Assembly: GCF_017562075.2 (NCBI RefSeq)
Contig: NC_054084.1
Location: 31,017,158 to 31,081,157 of the forward strand
Reading direction: 5' to 3'
DNA from: Anopheles merus
Taxonomy: Eukaryota > Arthropoda > Insecta > Diptera > Culicidae
DNA length: 64,000 nucleotides
Positions 1 through 14,012 of the stretch are shown here, in pieces. Position 1 is the first letter of the stretch. Each line of letters begins with the position of its first letter. The translations under genes were made by a program, and so were the position numbers. The notes below the pieces were generated by a model that saw only the letters and a list, made by a program, of their open reading frames with translations, was not told the origin of the DNA and searched no databases.

Positions 1-3000
1 AATAATAGAAGCAAAACATTAACCCACACACCAATCAAGCTGGTTAGAAAACAAGAATAACAGACTCTCGAGCAAAGGAGCGTACGAAACCGCGCACAAT
101 TGACGAGAAAAGGAAGCGATCTTTTGTGTATATTGATCGTAAGATCGTCTGGTAAGATCGTGCTTTTTGTGTTTCTCGGTTCATTGTGTGTCTCTCTGTG
201 TGTATGTGTGCTCTCTCGCATTTGAAATAATTTTGTATAGAATAGCTGGGTGAAGTAAAAAATGATGATGGGGCCAGAAGCATTGCATTGAAATGAGATA
301 AATATTACAGCCCAGCCAAGCTTTCGTTCGGCCATTCGCCCTTCTCTGCAAGATCATCCTACCCCCGTGGTAAGCTTTGTTCCAGGTTCTTCTTCGCTTT
401 TTTTTCGATGTGTTCTGTCCGCTGTCCGCTTAGAATCTGACAGTTTTTCTATTGTGTTTTGATCGTTAGTTTCGTACAGCCCAGGTTTAGGGTAAGGACG
501 ACAGCAACAGGTAGTGTTCGGCAGGGTGACGGTACCTCGCCCAAGCTTCCCACTGCCAGTGTTCTTATGACCCACGGAAGGCCCCTAGGGACCCTGTTGG
601 GATTCTTCGAAATCCCGGGTGTAAAGTGTGAATGTCCCCGCTGCTTGTGCAGAGGTTTCAAAGCAAAATGTTCATTTGATCTGCATGTGCTCGTGGAAGT
701 ACGATATGGAATCGGTACAAGGGTAGTAAGGGACATGTCGTACGAAGACAGACACCTGCTCGCTTTTGTGGGGGTAAATTTTTATCCTAAAGTGCACCTG
801 TTCTTGTCTGACGAAATATTTTTATTAAGTAAGTATTTTTAAAAGATGTAGCAAATTTGTATTTTTTATTCCGTTTTCCTTGTTTTATGTTACTTTTTTA
901 TCCTTCACTCTTTCTCTCTTAAGCCAATCATCTCTGATTGTTTTGTCTAGGTAGACAATTGTATAGCGTTGGGGGGCCTGACCCGAGGAGGATTCGTCGT
1001 GCGAATTCTCGCGGCGGAGTAAAGCAATCAAATTCCTTTCGCCAGGTCGCCGATGGTGCCGAATGCTTTGCCAGTATAACAAAGCGCTGGCATACCAACG
1101 TCCTCGTCGTTGTCGTCCTGTTTCGGGGTGCGTACGAGCGTGGTGTGGAATTTCTCCCGTTCCTGTTTTCGCAATGTCTGACTTTTGCAGTGCCCTGCCG
1201 GCAGATACCGGCAGACGTCCGCTGCGCTGGGAAGAAAGTGCGAGAAAAGATTAAGACCGAATGTTTAATGAATTGCACTGGCTGACGCGGTCTCTTCGCA
1301 ATCCAATTGCTTTTCCAACCTCCGCTTCCTCTTTCTCCCTTACGCAACTGTCGTCCCACAGATTCAGATGTTTCGGAGAGGGGCCCATTTTGTGTTGCCC
1401 CGGCGCAAATCCGGCAGACAAATATATCAGCGAAAAACGATCCCAGACTGGTGTTGGGGGGGCTTCCGGGGACCATGGCTAGAAAGCAGGGAGTGCTCCC
1501 AGACGTAGAATTTCCCTTTTTGCGTTTGTGTGCTCGAGTCGAAAGGGAGCAGGGATGGGAACAGATCTTAAATCAAAACAAAAACAGAAACGCGTAGAGA
1601 GCTCTCTCTCGCTGCTGTGTTGGCGCAGTTTCGACATGACAAAATCCTTGGATTCATCCGGCCGGGGGATATTTAAACTGCCTTGGTCGGTGTGGCAGTC
1701 TGGCCCGGGAGCAAGGAGACAACCGGGCAAGGAAATGAGGTTTCCGTCTGAGATGTCGCATCGGTGTCGTTCTAGTGCCGCTGGGCGGATGAGACAGGGA
1801 GTCACGAGAAGGGGGGGAAAAGCGGAACTATTTTTAAGCATACGACACTCGGTCTGGTGTGCCCTGAAGCTGACTAAAGGCCCAAACACACGCAAACACA
1901 CGCGAACGGCTTGGCTGACCGTCCGTCTACCGCACAACCGTCCGCGAGCGTCGTCGCGTTGTTGTGTCGCAAGACGAATCATTAACGTCGATCCGAACCA
2001 GCGTAATCTATGTCGTCTGTCTGTAATCTATTTTTGCGAAATACATAACAATATTGTGTCGTCTGTCCCTATACATCCTTCCCTTACTTCAACCTCCTCC
2101 CCCAATTCGGGGTCGCGTTTATTTGCGTTTTCTCATACCTTTGGCGTCCGGTTTGTGGAATGTGTCGCCCGTTTTTCCCTTTTTTCAGCTCTCTCTCTCT
2201 CTCTTTGCTCACAAAATAATCGTTGTTTTGGTCAAACGCTAGGGTGAGGGTGTGGTGGGTGGACGAAACTTTTAGGGGCAGTGTGGCTATTTTTAAAGAA
2301 GCAGACAACACGCAGTACGGAAGTGTCCTAATCGCTAGAGAAAGCAACATTTAGCTCTTTTTGTTTTTTTTTTTTAGGCTGAGAGGACCTAAAAATCACA
2401 CTCAAGATGGGCCGTTACTAGAAAGGGTTTTTTTTTTCGATCGGAACAAGGAAGGGACGATCAGCCCATCACGATCAGACTTCATGTAACATGTATGTGA
2501 TGGGCTTATTAGGCGTGTGATTACTACAATTCGATGCGATAAGAAGAAATGAACAATAGTGGAAGGTTATCTTTCAATTGACAATTAAGACAACGCTAGC
2601 AAACACACAGACACACACGGTGTATGCTGTAAACTTCGATAAGGAAAAGGGTTAATGCAACCATAATTTCAAAGTCAAATGCATTACTGCAGCTTGCTTA
2701 CTAAACAATTTCTAATTTATTTTTGTAATCTTGAATCTCCACTGCCTTCGGGCATGATCGCGCTTGATTGGTTTAGGAATTGCTTTTCCCGTTTATTTAA
2801 TTTTCTATACAATTGTGTTTCAATGCTCAAAAAAGCTCCCCATACCTGTGCACCAACCCCTCAACGAGCACCTCTTGAAGCAAACAATTGATTTTGATAG
2901 ATCGGTTAAATATTTCACGTTTATGCTGTGCTGCCAGGAGGGCCCTCCTTACGATCGTTATTCCCGCTTTTCTCACCTTAAACCCGCGCACAGAATAACC

Positions 3001-3600
3001 CAACATTATTTATCTTCCAGCAGAGTGGGAAGAGGGAACGGGTGGGGATGGAAGCAACGGCGGGAAAGGGAACAGGAACAAGGGGGAATCCAAGAGAACT
3101 CCGAAAAAAAAAGCTCAATGTTTGACACCACAAACACTGAAAGCGAAGGAGGAGGAAGATGGTGGTATGCCGCGAGGAAGGGAGCTGAAACGCGAGACGA
3201 TGGTTTGAAAATTTAAATTCTGTCTGGATCGGGTCACAACTGTTTTGGGACAGAATGGTTTATTTTGGTGGTGGAATGGGGAAGAAGGCTTGTGGGGACG
3301 AAGGGGGTGCTGAATTGTCAAAACCTCGCTCGCTTGGGCCACGGCGGGTTTTCCGGTGGATTCTCCTCCATTCCAAGAACGTATCGTTTGCCTTTTACGA
3401 TCGCAGCGCGGGGTCCCTTCTCTACTCATCCCCGCCCGCTACAAGGGCTGATCGTATGGAAAAAAGGGAGATCGAGTTCGCTAAAGATAGAAAGAGAGAT
3501 AAGATGGAGGGTAAGCAACACATACTCTGAAGCATCATAGCGAGCGGGACGCGAGATGAATGTTTATGTTTTATCGTCTCCGCGGTGCAATCTCGAGAGA
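1..3600. other. No recognisable gene (upstream noncoding DNA)
   Basis: I see no exon with family similarity on either strand. The longest open frame (+ strand, 1528-2247) has no recognisable domain and is rich in residues expected from chance translation. Low-complexity pieces include a CT run near 2190-2210 and T runs near 2365 and 2430. A donor-like GTAAGC at 370-375 follows a GTG and could be a noncoding exon boundary, but nothing else supports an exon there. Confidence 0.6.
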
Positions 3601-3624
3601 ATCGAACCGTTTATTATTTTATCG

Positions 3625-3916
3625 CAGGGATGGGCAAATCGGGGTCACTTACTTACACGATCATTGAGCCGTTTGAGTTGAGTAAACGTGTTCTTTTATT
3701 TCCCAACTTATCTTTAAATAACAGTTTTGTTTCGACTGCAACTAAAAACTAATAAATTATACACAATATGTTGATTTTCGAATGTGTTATAATATTTAAA
3801 TATATAATTATAAACACACTGAGTGAAATTCATAATTGATCATTTTTAAACAAGTAAAAATGCGGCTAGAAATACTCCCACACGAAAAACATTGCAAAAC
3901 GAGCTGCCCACCCCTG
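3625..3916. mobile_element. hAT-like MITE candidate
   Basis: The segment begins with CAGGGATGGGCA (3625-3636) and ends with TGCCCACCCCTG (3905-3916), whose reverse complement is CAGGGGTGGGCA. That is a 12 bp terminal inverted repeat with one mismatch. Ends of the form CAGGG-TGGG are typical of hAT transposons. The interior is AT-rich and has no coding capacity, so it would be non-autonomous. The flanking octamers (TTTTATCG and ACTTAAAA) do not match, so an 8 bp target duplication is not visible. The copy may be old, or the inverted repeat may be chance. Confidence 0.4.
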
Positions 3917-3978
3917 ACTTAAAATCCATTTATGCTGTTTTATGCTCTCGGCCGCTCTCGCAGACACACAGAAAGCGA

Positions 3979-4036
3979 GAGATAAACGCTCATTTTAAAT
4001 CTCAGTGTGTGTTAGTGCGTGCGAAGTGTTTGTGAG
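3979..4036 (+). promoter_or_regulatory. Possible tkv core promoter
   Basis: A TCAGTG initiator-like sequence (4002-4007) resembles the arthropod Inr TCAGTY. A GATAAA stretch (3980-3985) lies roughly 20-25 bases upstream of its A. It precedes about 1.7 kb of CA/CAG-rich, leader-like sequence running to the tkv start codon at 5738. Initiator matches are frequent by chance and no downstream promoter element is evident, so this is only a candidate transcription start. Confidence 0.2.
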
Positions 4037-5737
4037 AGATTTTCCCACTGCAAAACGAGGCAGAAAGAGAGAGAGAGCGCGCGCACGCGATAGAGAGAGA
4101 ACCTCTACGTACTTCTATAAGTATGTGTGTGCGTGTGAGGTGTTGTGAGGGCTCGCTCTTCTAGCAAAGCAAAACAAAAGCAAACGCCATCGCGCCTGAA
4201 CCGGGCTGCCGTGCGGGGGTACAACAGATCTGCGCTGTAACTGTGTTAGTTAGTTCGACTTGAACCGCGCGAGCGAGTGGATGTGGTGTGTACGGTCGGT
4301 CGCTGTTTTTTTTATCGATTTTGCGTTCTAACACAATTGCTGCTGGCCGCTGCCATTGATTAGAGAACCATTTTTGTGTGTTGACAGCAGCCAAAGACAG
4401 CAGTGTGCAGCATTCATTAGAGAGCGCACAGAAAAGTGGATATTTATACGACGACTTGTGCGTGTGCGTATGTTGCGCTCTCTATTTGTTGTGTCTGGTC
4501 CAGCGAATGGCGGAAGCACAGCGCGGTAGAATACGACGACAGTTTGATCCGGAAGACGGAGCTGTCTAAAACGCGCCCTGCTCCGCAGCAAATTACGTCA
4601 CGCAAAAGCAGCTGCAAAAGAACAACAACAGCAGAGGCCAATAGCCGCCAGTGTCAGTACACTAGAAGTTTAACAATCGCACAATCATCGCCATTTGCTG
4701 AATTGATTTCCACCGCGTTTTGGAGCACACCGTCTGCGTCTGTGTGCGTGTGCGTCTAGAAATGTCACGATTAGAAATGATCCTTCGACACGTCGCCGTC
4801 ACTGTTGCTGCTGCTGCTGCTGCTGTGTGATTAGAAAGCACAAGCGCTGCGCTGATGCGAATTCTGACAGCTGTGTGCGGGCGCGTTTGACAGCGCGCGA
4901 GTTTGTTTACACACACATAGGAAAGAGGGGGAAACGATAGCACCCCAACGGAGGCGGAGAAGGAGGAGGAAGTGCATTTCACGTCACCAAATCGACATCA
5001 AACACAACAGCACAACAACAAACAGGGCACAATCGATTGCCATCCACAAACACTGCTGCTGCTGCTGCATTTGCGCATTATTTCCCGAGTCTCAGGAAGT
5101 CAATTTCTGTTGTTTGCAGTGAATAGCAGAAAAGGTGGTGATAATCGGCAGCAAAAACAACAGAAGGGAGGTTCACATCAAAAAAGGGGGGAGGCTTAAG
5201 ATACAGTGTTTGAAAGTGTCTCACTATCGCTGCATGTGTGTAGTAGTGTTTGAAGAATAGCAGCAAATTTACAATCTCCCGCCTGTGTTGTGTCGAGCTT
5301 CTTTCAAGTGTGCCATTCAAAGAGTGTATTAAAAAGTCATAAAATCTGCTTCACACAGAAATAATTTCAGTGCATATTACTTTACTCACAACCGCGATTA
5401 TTACACAAGCACAACGCCACAAGGTCAATGTGTTTTTGTTGGTGCAAAATCGTCACAAAGAAGGCTCCTTCGATCGATTTAGGGAGAAAGAGCGTAGCAG
5501 TGTGATTCCGTATGTGTGCAGCATGGTGTACTGCCGCGAATGTAAATAATAGTGTTGGTTGTGTGCGAAAATAGCCAAAGGAGTCGAAGAAAAAAAAAGG
5601 AAGAAGAACGAAAATATCAAACACGTTGTTATTGGTGATTGTGTATCGGGAAAACGATCCTTATAGAAAAAAAGAGAGCGGCGACGAATCAACATCAAAC
5701 AGAGAAAACAGCAGCGGCGCTTCGCAACACAACAGAC
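4004..5737 (+). other. tkv: Presumed long 5' leader of tkv
   Basis: The stretch before the start codon is rich in CAACAA, CAGCAG and CTGCTG triplets (for example 4801-4830 and 5051-5068). This is common in long 5' UTRs of fly and mosquito developmental genes. It contains several upstream ATGs and short upstream frames, such as those starting at 4436 and 4972, which could lower translation of the main frame. Whether it is a single exon cannot be told from sequence. No protein family matches any of its frames. Confidence 0.35.
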
Positions 5738-5771
5738 ATGGCGCCGAAATCGAGAAAAAAGAAGGCAAATG
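5738..5771 (+). CDS. tkv: tkv coding exon 1 (MAPKSRKKKAN)
   Basis: The ATG sits in a good context (CAGACATGG). Eleven codons, MAPKSRKKKAN, are followed by one base and the donor GTAAAT at 5772. The exon is far too short to notice by open-frame length. It is identified because its peptide matches the N-terminus of a Drosophila Tkv isoform and because its phase 1 end fits the acceptor at 33907. The peptide is strongly basic and has no hydrophobic stretch. A receptor made from this start therefore lacks a classical signal peptide, which is odd for a type I membrane protein but seems shared with the fly isoform. Confidence 0.85.
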
Positions 5772-5885
5772 GTAAATAATAAATTAGAACACAGAAATTG
5801 TATATATCCCCCTCTCAGCAAAGGGGCTCGGGCAGCATAAAACATGTGATTCTCGCGACGATTGAATTCCATTTTTCTTCCTAAA

Positions 5886-5904
5886 ACACACACACACACA
5901 CACA
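5886..5904. repeat. (CA)n microsatellite
   Basis: A perfect CA dinucleotide run of about nine units lies just inside the tkv first intron, about 110 bases past the donor. Confidence 0.85.
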
Positions 5905-8900
5905 AACGCCATTGCATTGTACTTTATGTCACAACTCGAACCTCCCGAAACACTGCAACGCTGTGAAGTCGTTTGTTGTCCTCCGGTGGCCATTTCCATT
6001 CTCATTCAGTTTTTATCATCCAAGAGGGGGGGGGGTGATGCGGGAGGGACATCCCTTGGCACAGAACTGCACCGAACAAAAAATGGGGGTGAATTGCATT
6101 TGCAACGGCGTCGCCGCACAATCCGTTGCCATTTTTTTTAATTCGTTTCGTTCGCTTTTATTCAGAAGTAACGGCCAAGATCGCGTATTGTGTGTGTGTG
6201 CGAAGGCTGCTTCACCCCCCCCCCCCTCCCTCAGCAGTCAGCAAAGCACAGCAGTTATCGTACGCCAGGATCGTCTGTGGCGGATTCTGTGGATTCTCGT
6301 CGTGCCTTCGACGAGCGGCACGAGCGAATTGTCCCGCGGAACTGGAGTCGAGCGCGGGCGTGTGTGTGCGCGTGTGTGGAAGGTGTGCATCGTGAGCATA
6401 ACTCGAAGCCGTCCATTCTTCCACTCCACTTCCACTCCCCCGGAGTGCATTGAATGGAAAGAATCATATTTTACAGTAGACGACTCCGGCGACGGCGACT
6501 GCGATGTGCGCGCGCGATGTTATGATTAGAGGCGCCCGAGTTCTGCCCTCGATGCTCGATGCTGCGCTGCAGCGGTTAGTTTATTCCCAACTGTTTTTAT
6601 GCTTTCGCATAATACATATTGCTTGCTGCGGATATGCTCTCTCTCTTTCTCTCGCTCGTGCGCTTGTTTGCACATTTTCTTTGCGCTTCGCAAGATGCTT
6701 CGACGATCGAGTTCACCTCCTCGCCAGGGCAAGTGGAGAGCATTGTGGTTTCCTTTCCTTACCTGTCCGACCTTTTCTTAGCTTTAAACGAAAAGGGAAT
6801 TACCCGGGACTTGACCCAAGTGAAGTGAAAATCGTTTGGACATCCCCTAAAAATCACATAATTTCAAGAAGGCCCATGTTTGAGGCTCACAATAATTCAC
6901 TTTTCAATCGAAACCGTTTAGAGGTGTGGATAATGATTTGGCAATCATTTGGCGTTTGGTTGTTATTATAAAGGAAATTTTTGAGTTCTTGACTTTGTAA
7001 ATCATATCTTTCATTCTAATCGTTTTGATCACATCTCAAAGTCTTCTCTAGCGGAACTCCACGTTTCTACGTTTTCCCTAATTGTTGGCTCCTTTTTATT
7101 CCTCCTGTCCAAAGTATCTTGGCACTGTTCTTTATCGTGTTTTGTCTCGGGACTTCCGTCACGAGATCGAGCGACACACGTCCCATTTCATGAATATTTG
7201 AAACGAACAGGCGAAGAAAGGTTGAAAACTGTCGCCATGATCGTGTGCACGTGAGAATGTTTTTAATTAGGCAGAAGAAGATCGCGCTTTTCCTCTCGTC
7301 GACCAAAATCGGTCCCAACTGGTTTTTCTCCATCACCCGTTTCGTTGTGACTTTTTCGGGGGTACGTCGTTCTACGCCGGGGACTTTTTTTTACGTTTCA
7401 GTAAAAAGATAAGGAAAGTGATTATTTATTCCGGCTTGGTTGAATAGTGCCGGATGGAGCTCTTGCGTTGCGTTGTTGGACGAAAAGCGGGATGGTGGAT
7501 ATGGTAAAGCGCTTCGAACGACTTGGTTTTGGGTAAATTAGAAGAAGCGAGTCCAACATACACACAAAACGGAGATAGTTTTAATGTGGAAAAGTGAAGA
7601 CGTATTAATTAAACATTCTCTTCCTTCTTCCCCCGCCATCTCCATCTTCCTCTTCTTTCGGGAGCTCCAGAAGGTAGTGATAGTGTTTGGAGCTGTGCAC
7701 CGAAAGGAAAACCATTTTCTTAAGAGATGCTTTTTTTTACGATTGGTCAGTAAATTAACACCGACCGAAAAAATATGTCATCGCGTACGAAGAAAGCATG
7801 AGAAATGCCTTTTTCGGAGGAGCATTATTTCCCCCGTCCAGGAAGTGATCCGTTTTTTGTTCGGAATGTTGAAAACGAAACTGTGTGTGTGTGTGTGTTG
7901 TACAAGGACAAGAGAAAATGTTCCATTTTTAAGCTCCCTCCGTGCATTATTTTATGCTTTGCTCTATTTTTCCTTTGGGAATACGCGTGACAACAGTGCA
8001 GAGCGCATAAAACACACCACACGGATGTGTTCGGCAGGCGCATCAACGCATCTGCATAATTCAATTTTGCACCTCTGCATTTTCCAGTGTCAAACCAAAC
8101 ATCATCTTCAAGGAACAGTTTTTGCAGACACACAAAAACCTGTGTAACAGCAAAAAAGGACTGAAAAACTCTCCCTGTTTTGTTCGCCCTTCGATCGGCT
8201 GCTGTCCGGTCGGCTCCTCCGGTCCCTGTCGAAGGTTCCGTGCCACCGCTTCGGCCTTGAAAATGGCCCAAAAAGAAAAAGTGATCTTTCGCTGCTTTGC
8301 TGCTGCACTAACCAAGTATGTGTTGTGTTCTTCGTGTGCCCAATGAAAAGCTGAGAAGAGCGCAAAGCAAGCGAACGAAAAGCGCACAGGAGGGCGGGTG
8401 ATCTTACCTACTTCTTCCTCCCTGTTCCCTGCCCGACCCCGATCCATCTCCTGGGTGCGAAGCAACACAGAAACGATCGCACCGAGCCAGGGAGAGAGCC
8501 CTGCGGGATGGTAGAAAACGAACCCAAAACGTTTGCCGGAGCTCTTTCTCTCCTTTTGGGACGACGCTGCAAAGACCAATTGGCCCTGCTCTGCAAGCAT
8601 CTGCAAACTTAAATCTGGGGAAGGGAAGACCGGCGACGAACGGTCGAACCAAAAACGGCCCTTGCCTCTTTGGCAGAAAATGGTGCGAAAACAGATGAAT
8701 GCGAGGGTTGAAGGGAAAAATAAAATAAAACCTTCCGACGCCCCGGTATGAGGCGATGCTCTCTTTCACATGGCAGCCGGCAGCAGCAGCAGCAAATGCG
8801 AGAAGTGGAATTTATTTTTCGAATCTGCTCTGTTTGTCGCCAGCCTTCCTCGATTTTTTTGTGTGTGTTTTTACTGTCTTTAATTTCTGGAAAAGAGACG

Positions 8901-11900
8901 CTTCCCAAATTCGGTTGCGGTTGTGCATTTTGTTGTTGTTGTGTGGATGCTTCCTTGTAGCGCGCGTTAAGCCCCTCAGCAATTATGAAGAGTTCAAGAA
9001 TTATTTCAACATAATATTCTTCACTCCAAATTTTGCCTCGGTTTGTTTCTGTTGGGTTGCTTTCTTGCAAAGGGTTTCCTGGAGTGTGCACAACCATGTG
9101 TGATGCAGCCATGCGCTGCAGCAGCGCTGCAACGATAAATGCAGCGCGAAATCATATTTCTCTGTAACCTTGTACCTTAGAAACTACCGAGCGTTTTCGT
9201 TCGAAATGCTTCTAAAATGTATTTCTGGTATGATTTTTTCTTCCCTCTATTGCCTTTCTTTCGTTGTTCCCGCGCGCAGTCAACGTGCCGCCCGTGCGAT
9301 CGGCTACGATCTTGTCCAATTTTAAGGATGCGTTTCCTAATAAATTAGAAGAAAACGGTTGCCCCTCCTTCGATATTTCCTTTTCACTGCAGGACACGGT
9401 GCGCAGGCGATCCTTTTTTTTTTCTTCGTTCGTCCTTGTTTTGTGTCGGTGCTTCCCAACATTTTGTACAGGGTCAAAGAGAGAGAGAGAGTGGTCGGAC
9501 GAGTGGATGATGTTATGGGTGTTAAGTTTCTCGTACGAGATTTCTTTTCAGTTTTGCCCTTTTTTCTTTGGTTGTTAGCACACACAATAAATAAAACGAC
9601 CGTACAAAGTTTCTTAAGGGGAACTAATCGCTTTGCCTTACAAAACTTGCTCCTCGTGTGGGCAGCCTAGGCCCGTTGTCTTCCATTGTAAGTCATTCGA
9701 GAAGGGATCTATATTTTTTTATGGAAAAAGGCAAACCATCATCTGTAATAGTTATTTATTCGGCTTACAGGGGTACAAAGAACAAAAAAACAACAAGAAT
9801 TGGTCCTGTTTGGTCTAGATTTTGCTACGTTGTCCCAAGGAGGTGACTGCGGACTCTCCGGACATTGGCAGACCCAGCTCAGATTTCGTAAACGACGACG
9901 CGCCCAAGCAAAGAAACATTTTGGTAAAAGTGAATTGTCGTCACATGTGCGCTCGGATGAAAACGGGGAAAAATGATGTGTAATTCAAATCCTGGCAGAT
10001 CCGATAACATTGTTCGGCTAAACCACTGGCACTGACTCTGACGATTGGGTTGCCCTTTTTATTTTCGCCCACTGTGGAAAAGGTGTAAAGTTGCTCGTCT
10101 CAGAACTATTAATCATCCACTGCGCGTGAAGATAAGGGGGAAACCGGATTTAAAACTGCCGTGTGAGTTGTGGCACCATTTGGAAGAGAAGGTGTGGTGT
10201 AAGGTACAACCTGACATTGCCAGGCCTGTGCTCTAGTGATGGTGGTGGTGAAAGCGATGTTTGTTGTGCGGGGTACGGTGACTAATTAAGCTCAATTAAC
10301 GGGCCAATCTAACATGCGTTCTGGTCTGAATGTTAGAACTGATTGGTACGATTAAACCCATTTTTCTGCCTTGCCTGGGAGCAAAGACAATCGATTCGCT
10401 GGATTAGCTCGCTGTGGCATGCTTCACACATGTTGCCTTTAATAAAGGCTCAGCCACCTGTTGCTGGGGAGACGGGTCGTTTGTTCAATATGTTTTAGCT
10501 GCCAATCACTACCATCAGAACAATTATCTGCTGTTCTTTCTACACTGGTGATGATTTGTGGCGATATTGTACCGTGGCGGTTATTCACCACTTGACGAAC
10601 ACAGAAATTCCTGCAAACTGTGTGTTTGCTGTTCTCTATGCTACAGCTTTTTAACAGCTTGTTTGGTTTGGCGCGTGGTTTGTTATTTTCCACGCAGCTG
10701 CTTTTACCACCGTCGCGGATTCCAAATGCCAAAAACAAAAACACACCTAGAGCAGCAGCAGCAGCAGCAGCGGCATTTTATGACGCGGTTATCGAACTGT
10801 GCTGTTGTTGCAGGAAACCTTACAGGAAAAGCATTACATAAAAAAATGGCCCTGTTAACGCTCCAAACGCTTGTCACATGTGTTTCAGGGGTTTCGTTTT
10901 TTTTACATTTTCGTTCTCGTTTATCGGTTTGAAATGTGAGTCTGACGCGGGAAGGGGAGGTGAAGAAAATGTGTGTCTTACTGTTTTCATACTTTTTTCT
11001 TCAATCTCTGTACATGGTTTTTCATTTCATTGGTCGGAGCACACACCCAGCTCTTGTTCAGGTTTTGGTGGTGGAATATGTCTTTCTTCCAGTTTTTTTC
11101 TGCTTCTTCCACATAATAGTTAGCAAAGGAAGATGTTAGGCCCGAAGATAAACACAGCGCTCCTAACCCAAACGGTGTAAATATTATTCACACGGAAACA
11201 ATAATACCAGAGCCTGTGTCTGTTTTGTACATCGGCAAAACCCACAAAAAAGATTAATGATGTGGTGTCTTTGCTTTGAATGATTTGAAACTCTTGCAAA
11301 AGAAACCCGGACCCGTAAAATACCGATCAACCATCGATCGTTTGGAGCGTTAGTAGAAAAAAGAAAAGATCCAAAAATTGGCACAAAACCAACATTCATA
11401 ACATTGCCATCCGGTGCAGCAGCAAACGCGCGTACAAGCGCGAAAAGTATAAACAAATATCATCAAACACCCGAAAAATCGCTGATTGCAGATTGTCAGT
11501 GTTGATCTGTTCCGCTTCCTGCGAGTGGGTGGGATTGACGTTGGGGATTTTTCGTTTCTTTTTGTGTCGCTGTCTTCTTTTACCCTTCGAAAGATTACAT
11601 ATTTTTGCATTATCGGAAAACATTGACGCAAAATACGCCTCAAGTTGCCGCAGTGAACCGTACAATTGAGAAGGAGGTTGTAAAAATAAAGAACACATTT
11701 AACACACGGACACGATAATTTGGAACGGCAAAGTGAAATGCTTTCTCGACGGCACGAGGCCGTGGTGGTGTCACGGTCGAAATGGGTTAAACCGGGACCC
11801 AAGTCCAACACCAATCGCTTTGCTTTACTTTCGAAGGCACCAAGTTTTTTTTAAGCTCCATTTACAGCGGCCAAATTTCTGCCGCAACGGCTGACTCGGA

Positions 11901-14012
11901 GCGTGTGCGCAAAACAGCATATTTAGTGGACCATATGGCGCTGTCCAGTGTGGCTTATGGGTCGCCCCGAAATGTGTGCTTTTTTTTCTTCACGCGTGTC
12001 AACAAATTTGCGCGACAAAATGGGCGAGTGGCCGCCGCCGAATTGATTCCTCATTTGGAGTTCTGGCACTGTGAAAGACAACGCTATTTTTTTGTTCAAC
12101 ACACCATCTGGTAGAAACGGTGGAGATTAGCAAGGGATACAATTGAAATACAAAAACAGTCCCCTTAAAAGGCTTCTTGCCGTAGGAGGGACAGCAACAC
12201 CACCGCTCCGTACCTGAACGATGCATGAATTTATCGATGCAATAAATGAGTAATTTTCTGCAATCATCATAACTTTTGTTTCGCGGACGATTATTGCTTT
12301 TTACAGTGCAGTTTTACATGTGGGGGGTACCACGCTTAACAAACTGGCCGATACTGTTGGCATAACGTTGGCACGCGGCACACAGTGTAAGCGTACAACA
12401 CGCGTCCGCTGACCACATGGTTTATTTACCCTTTTTTGCAGGGACTTGTTCGTGTTCGCGCCCGCCTGTTCGCGGATAGTTTATTATTTTATGGAGGCAG
12501 GTTATTGGCATTAATGTAGCATTTCCCCGGGCAGCAGCAGCGCGGTTTGTTCGTTCGGTTGAATTTAGCATCTCTCATTTACTGATCGTTGGCTTTAGAC
12601 GAGGAGACGACCCCCTGGATTCTCGCTTGTGTCCGCTTTACATTGTAGTTAGGTTACGGTGCCGTTGAATTGCATTAGTTTGTACCTTTTTAACTGCGTA
12701 ATTGTAGCGTAATTTGAAGGGTAGTTTGATTGTTCCATCCTATTTACCGAACTAACCTCATCGAACGTAGCAGCTCTAGTAGAAGTCCTGCAATTTGTCT
12801 ATCGTGCTTCGTGGCCCTCTCCCTTTTTTTGGTACAACATCAAACCGAAGACGGAATCAAAAATCACAAATTGTACAAAAAAAACCCTCGCAAGAACGCT
12901 GCCTGTGCAGAGAGACGCCGAAAGCGACAAATGCGCGAGAAAACCGTTTGCGCCGCGCACGGACTCGCTTCATCAGCTAATTTGCGCAAATGTGTGACAG
13001 ACAGTTTGCTGATTAGGGCAAGCGCATCGATCACTTCGCGCTCCCTCCTGTCCCAATAGCCTGCCCAAATGTTTGTGAGGTTTCGGGTCGGTACTGCTTT
13101 TGAGGTTGATCTCGTCTGTTCCCCCACCGCACCCGTTTTTCGTCTCCCTCGTCACGCTCTCGTGCTCGCGGAACTCGTGATCAGCGACGAACCCCGTCGA
13201 ACGCGGACGGTGGCGGATTTTCGCTCGTTGCGTTATCTCAATCACCTCCTTTTTTGCTTCCTGTATCTCTGGCTACACACACGCACACGCAGGCAGAGGG
13301 GGAGCATTCTAAGCGCACCAGCCTTAGCACCCTCGATGCATGTTGGTGTTTCGTTGTTGATGATGATTTTTTTTCTGCTCACTCTCTATTTCGGTCGTAC
13401 CTTGCACGTCTTGCTCTTATCGCCGACTCGTTTTTTCAGGCAGCCCAAAAATTCATAAAGCACTTAATCGGTAGAAGTGATTTACCTACTTGGAAGAATG
13501 GGAAGAAGGATCGCGCCGAAGTAATGCGTTAATCGACGGGAGCAAAGTTTACGGGATGGCTCGTTAGTGTTTAGAGCAGCCGAAAAAAGGACTAAACAAA
13601 ACAAACAAACAAAAAGCGAGTCGCCAAAAACACACACAACAGAGACATAAGTCACCCATAGACACAACTAGAGAAGCGTCTGTGAGTGTGATCGACGACC
13701 CCCTGTAGTTTGGGGAATATTATTTCCTGGGCTTCCTTGTTTTTGTTTGGCAATTTATGAAGCACTACGCTTGTGATTGAAATTATGATTTGTTGGCTTG
13801 GCTTGGCAAGCGCCAAAAGTGTGCACAAAAAATAGTTTCCCAATTCTATATGCTGTTAATGCCTATTTTAATCTTCACTAAAATTGAGTTCTACATTGCT
13901 CTGGTACTGAATGATGCTTCGATTCAGCACTACAAGAGCTGTTGCCATGCATTTAGCAACATTTTCGGTTGATATCACAATCTTGTTACTTGAAAATCAC
14001 AAAACTGGTATT

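Noticed and set aside
1528..2247. 239-codon open frame near the left end
   Set aside because: No domain, no splice or promoter support, and composition like a chance frame.
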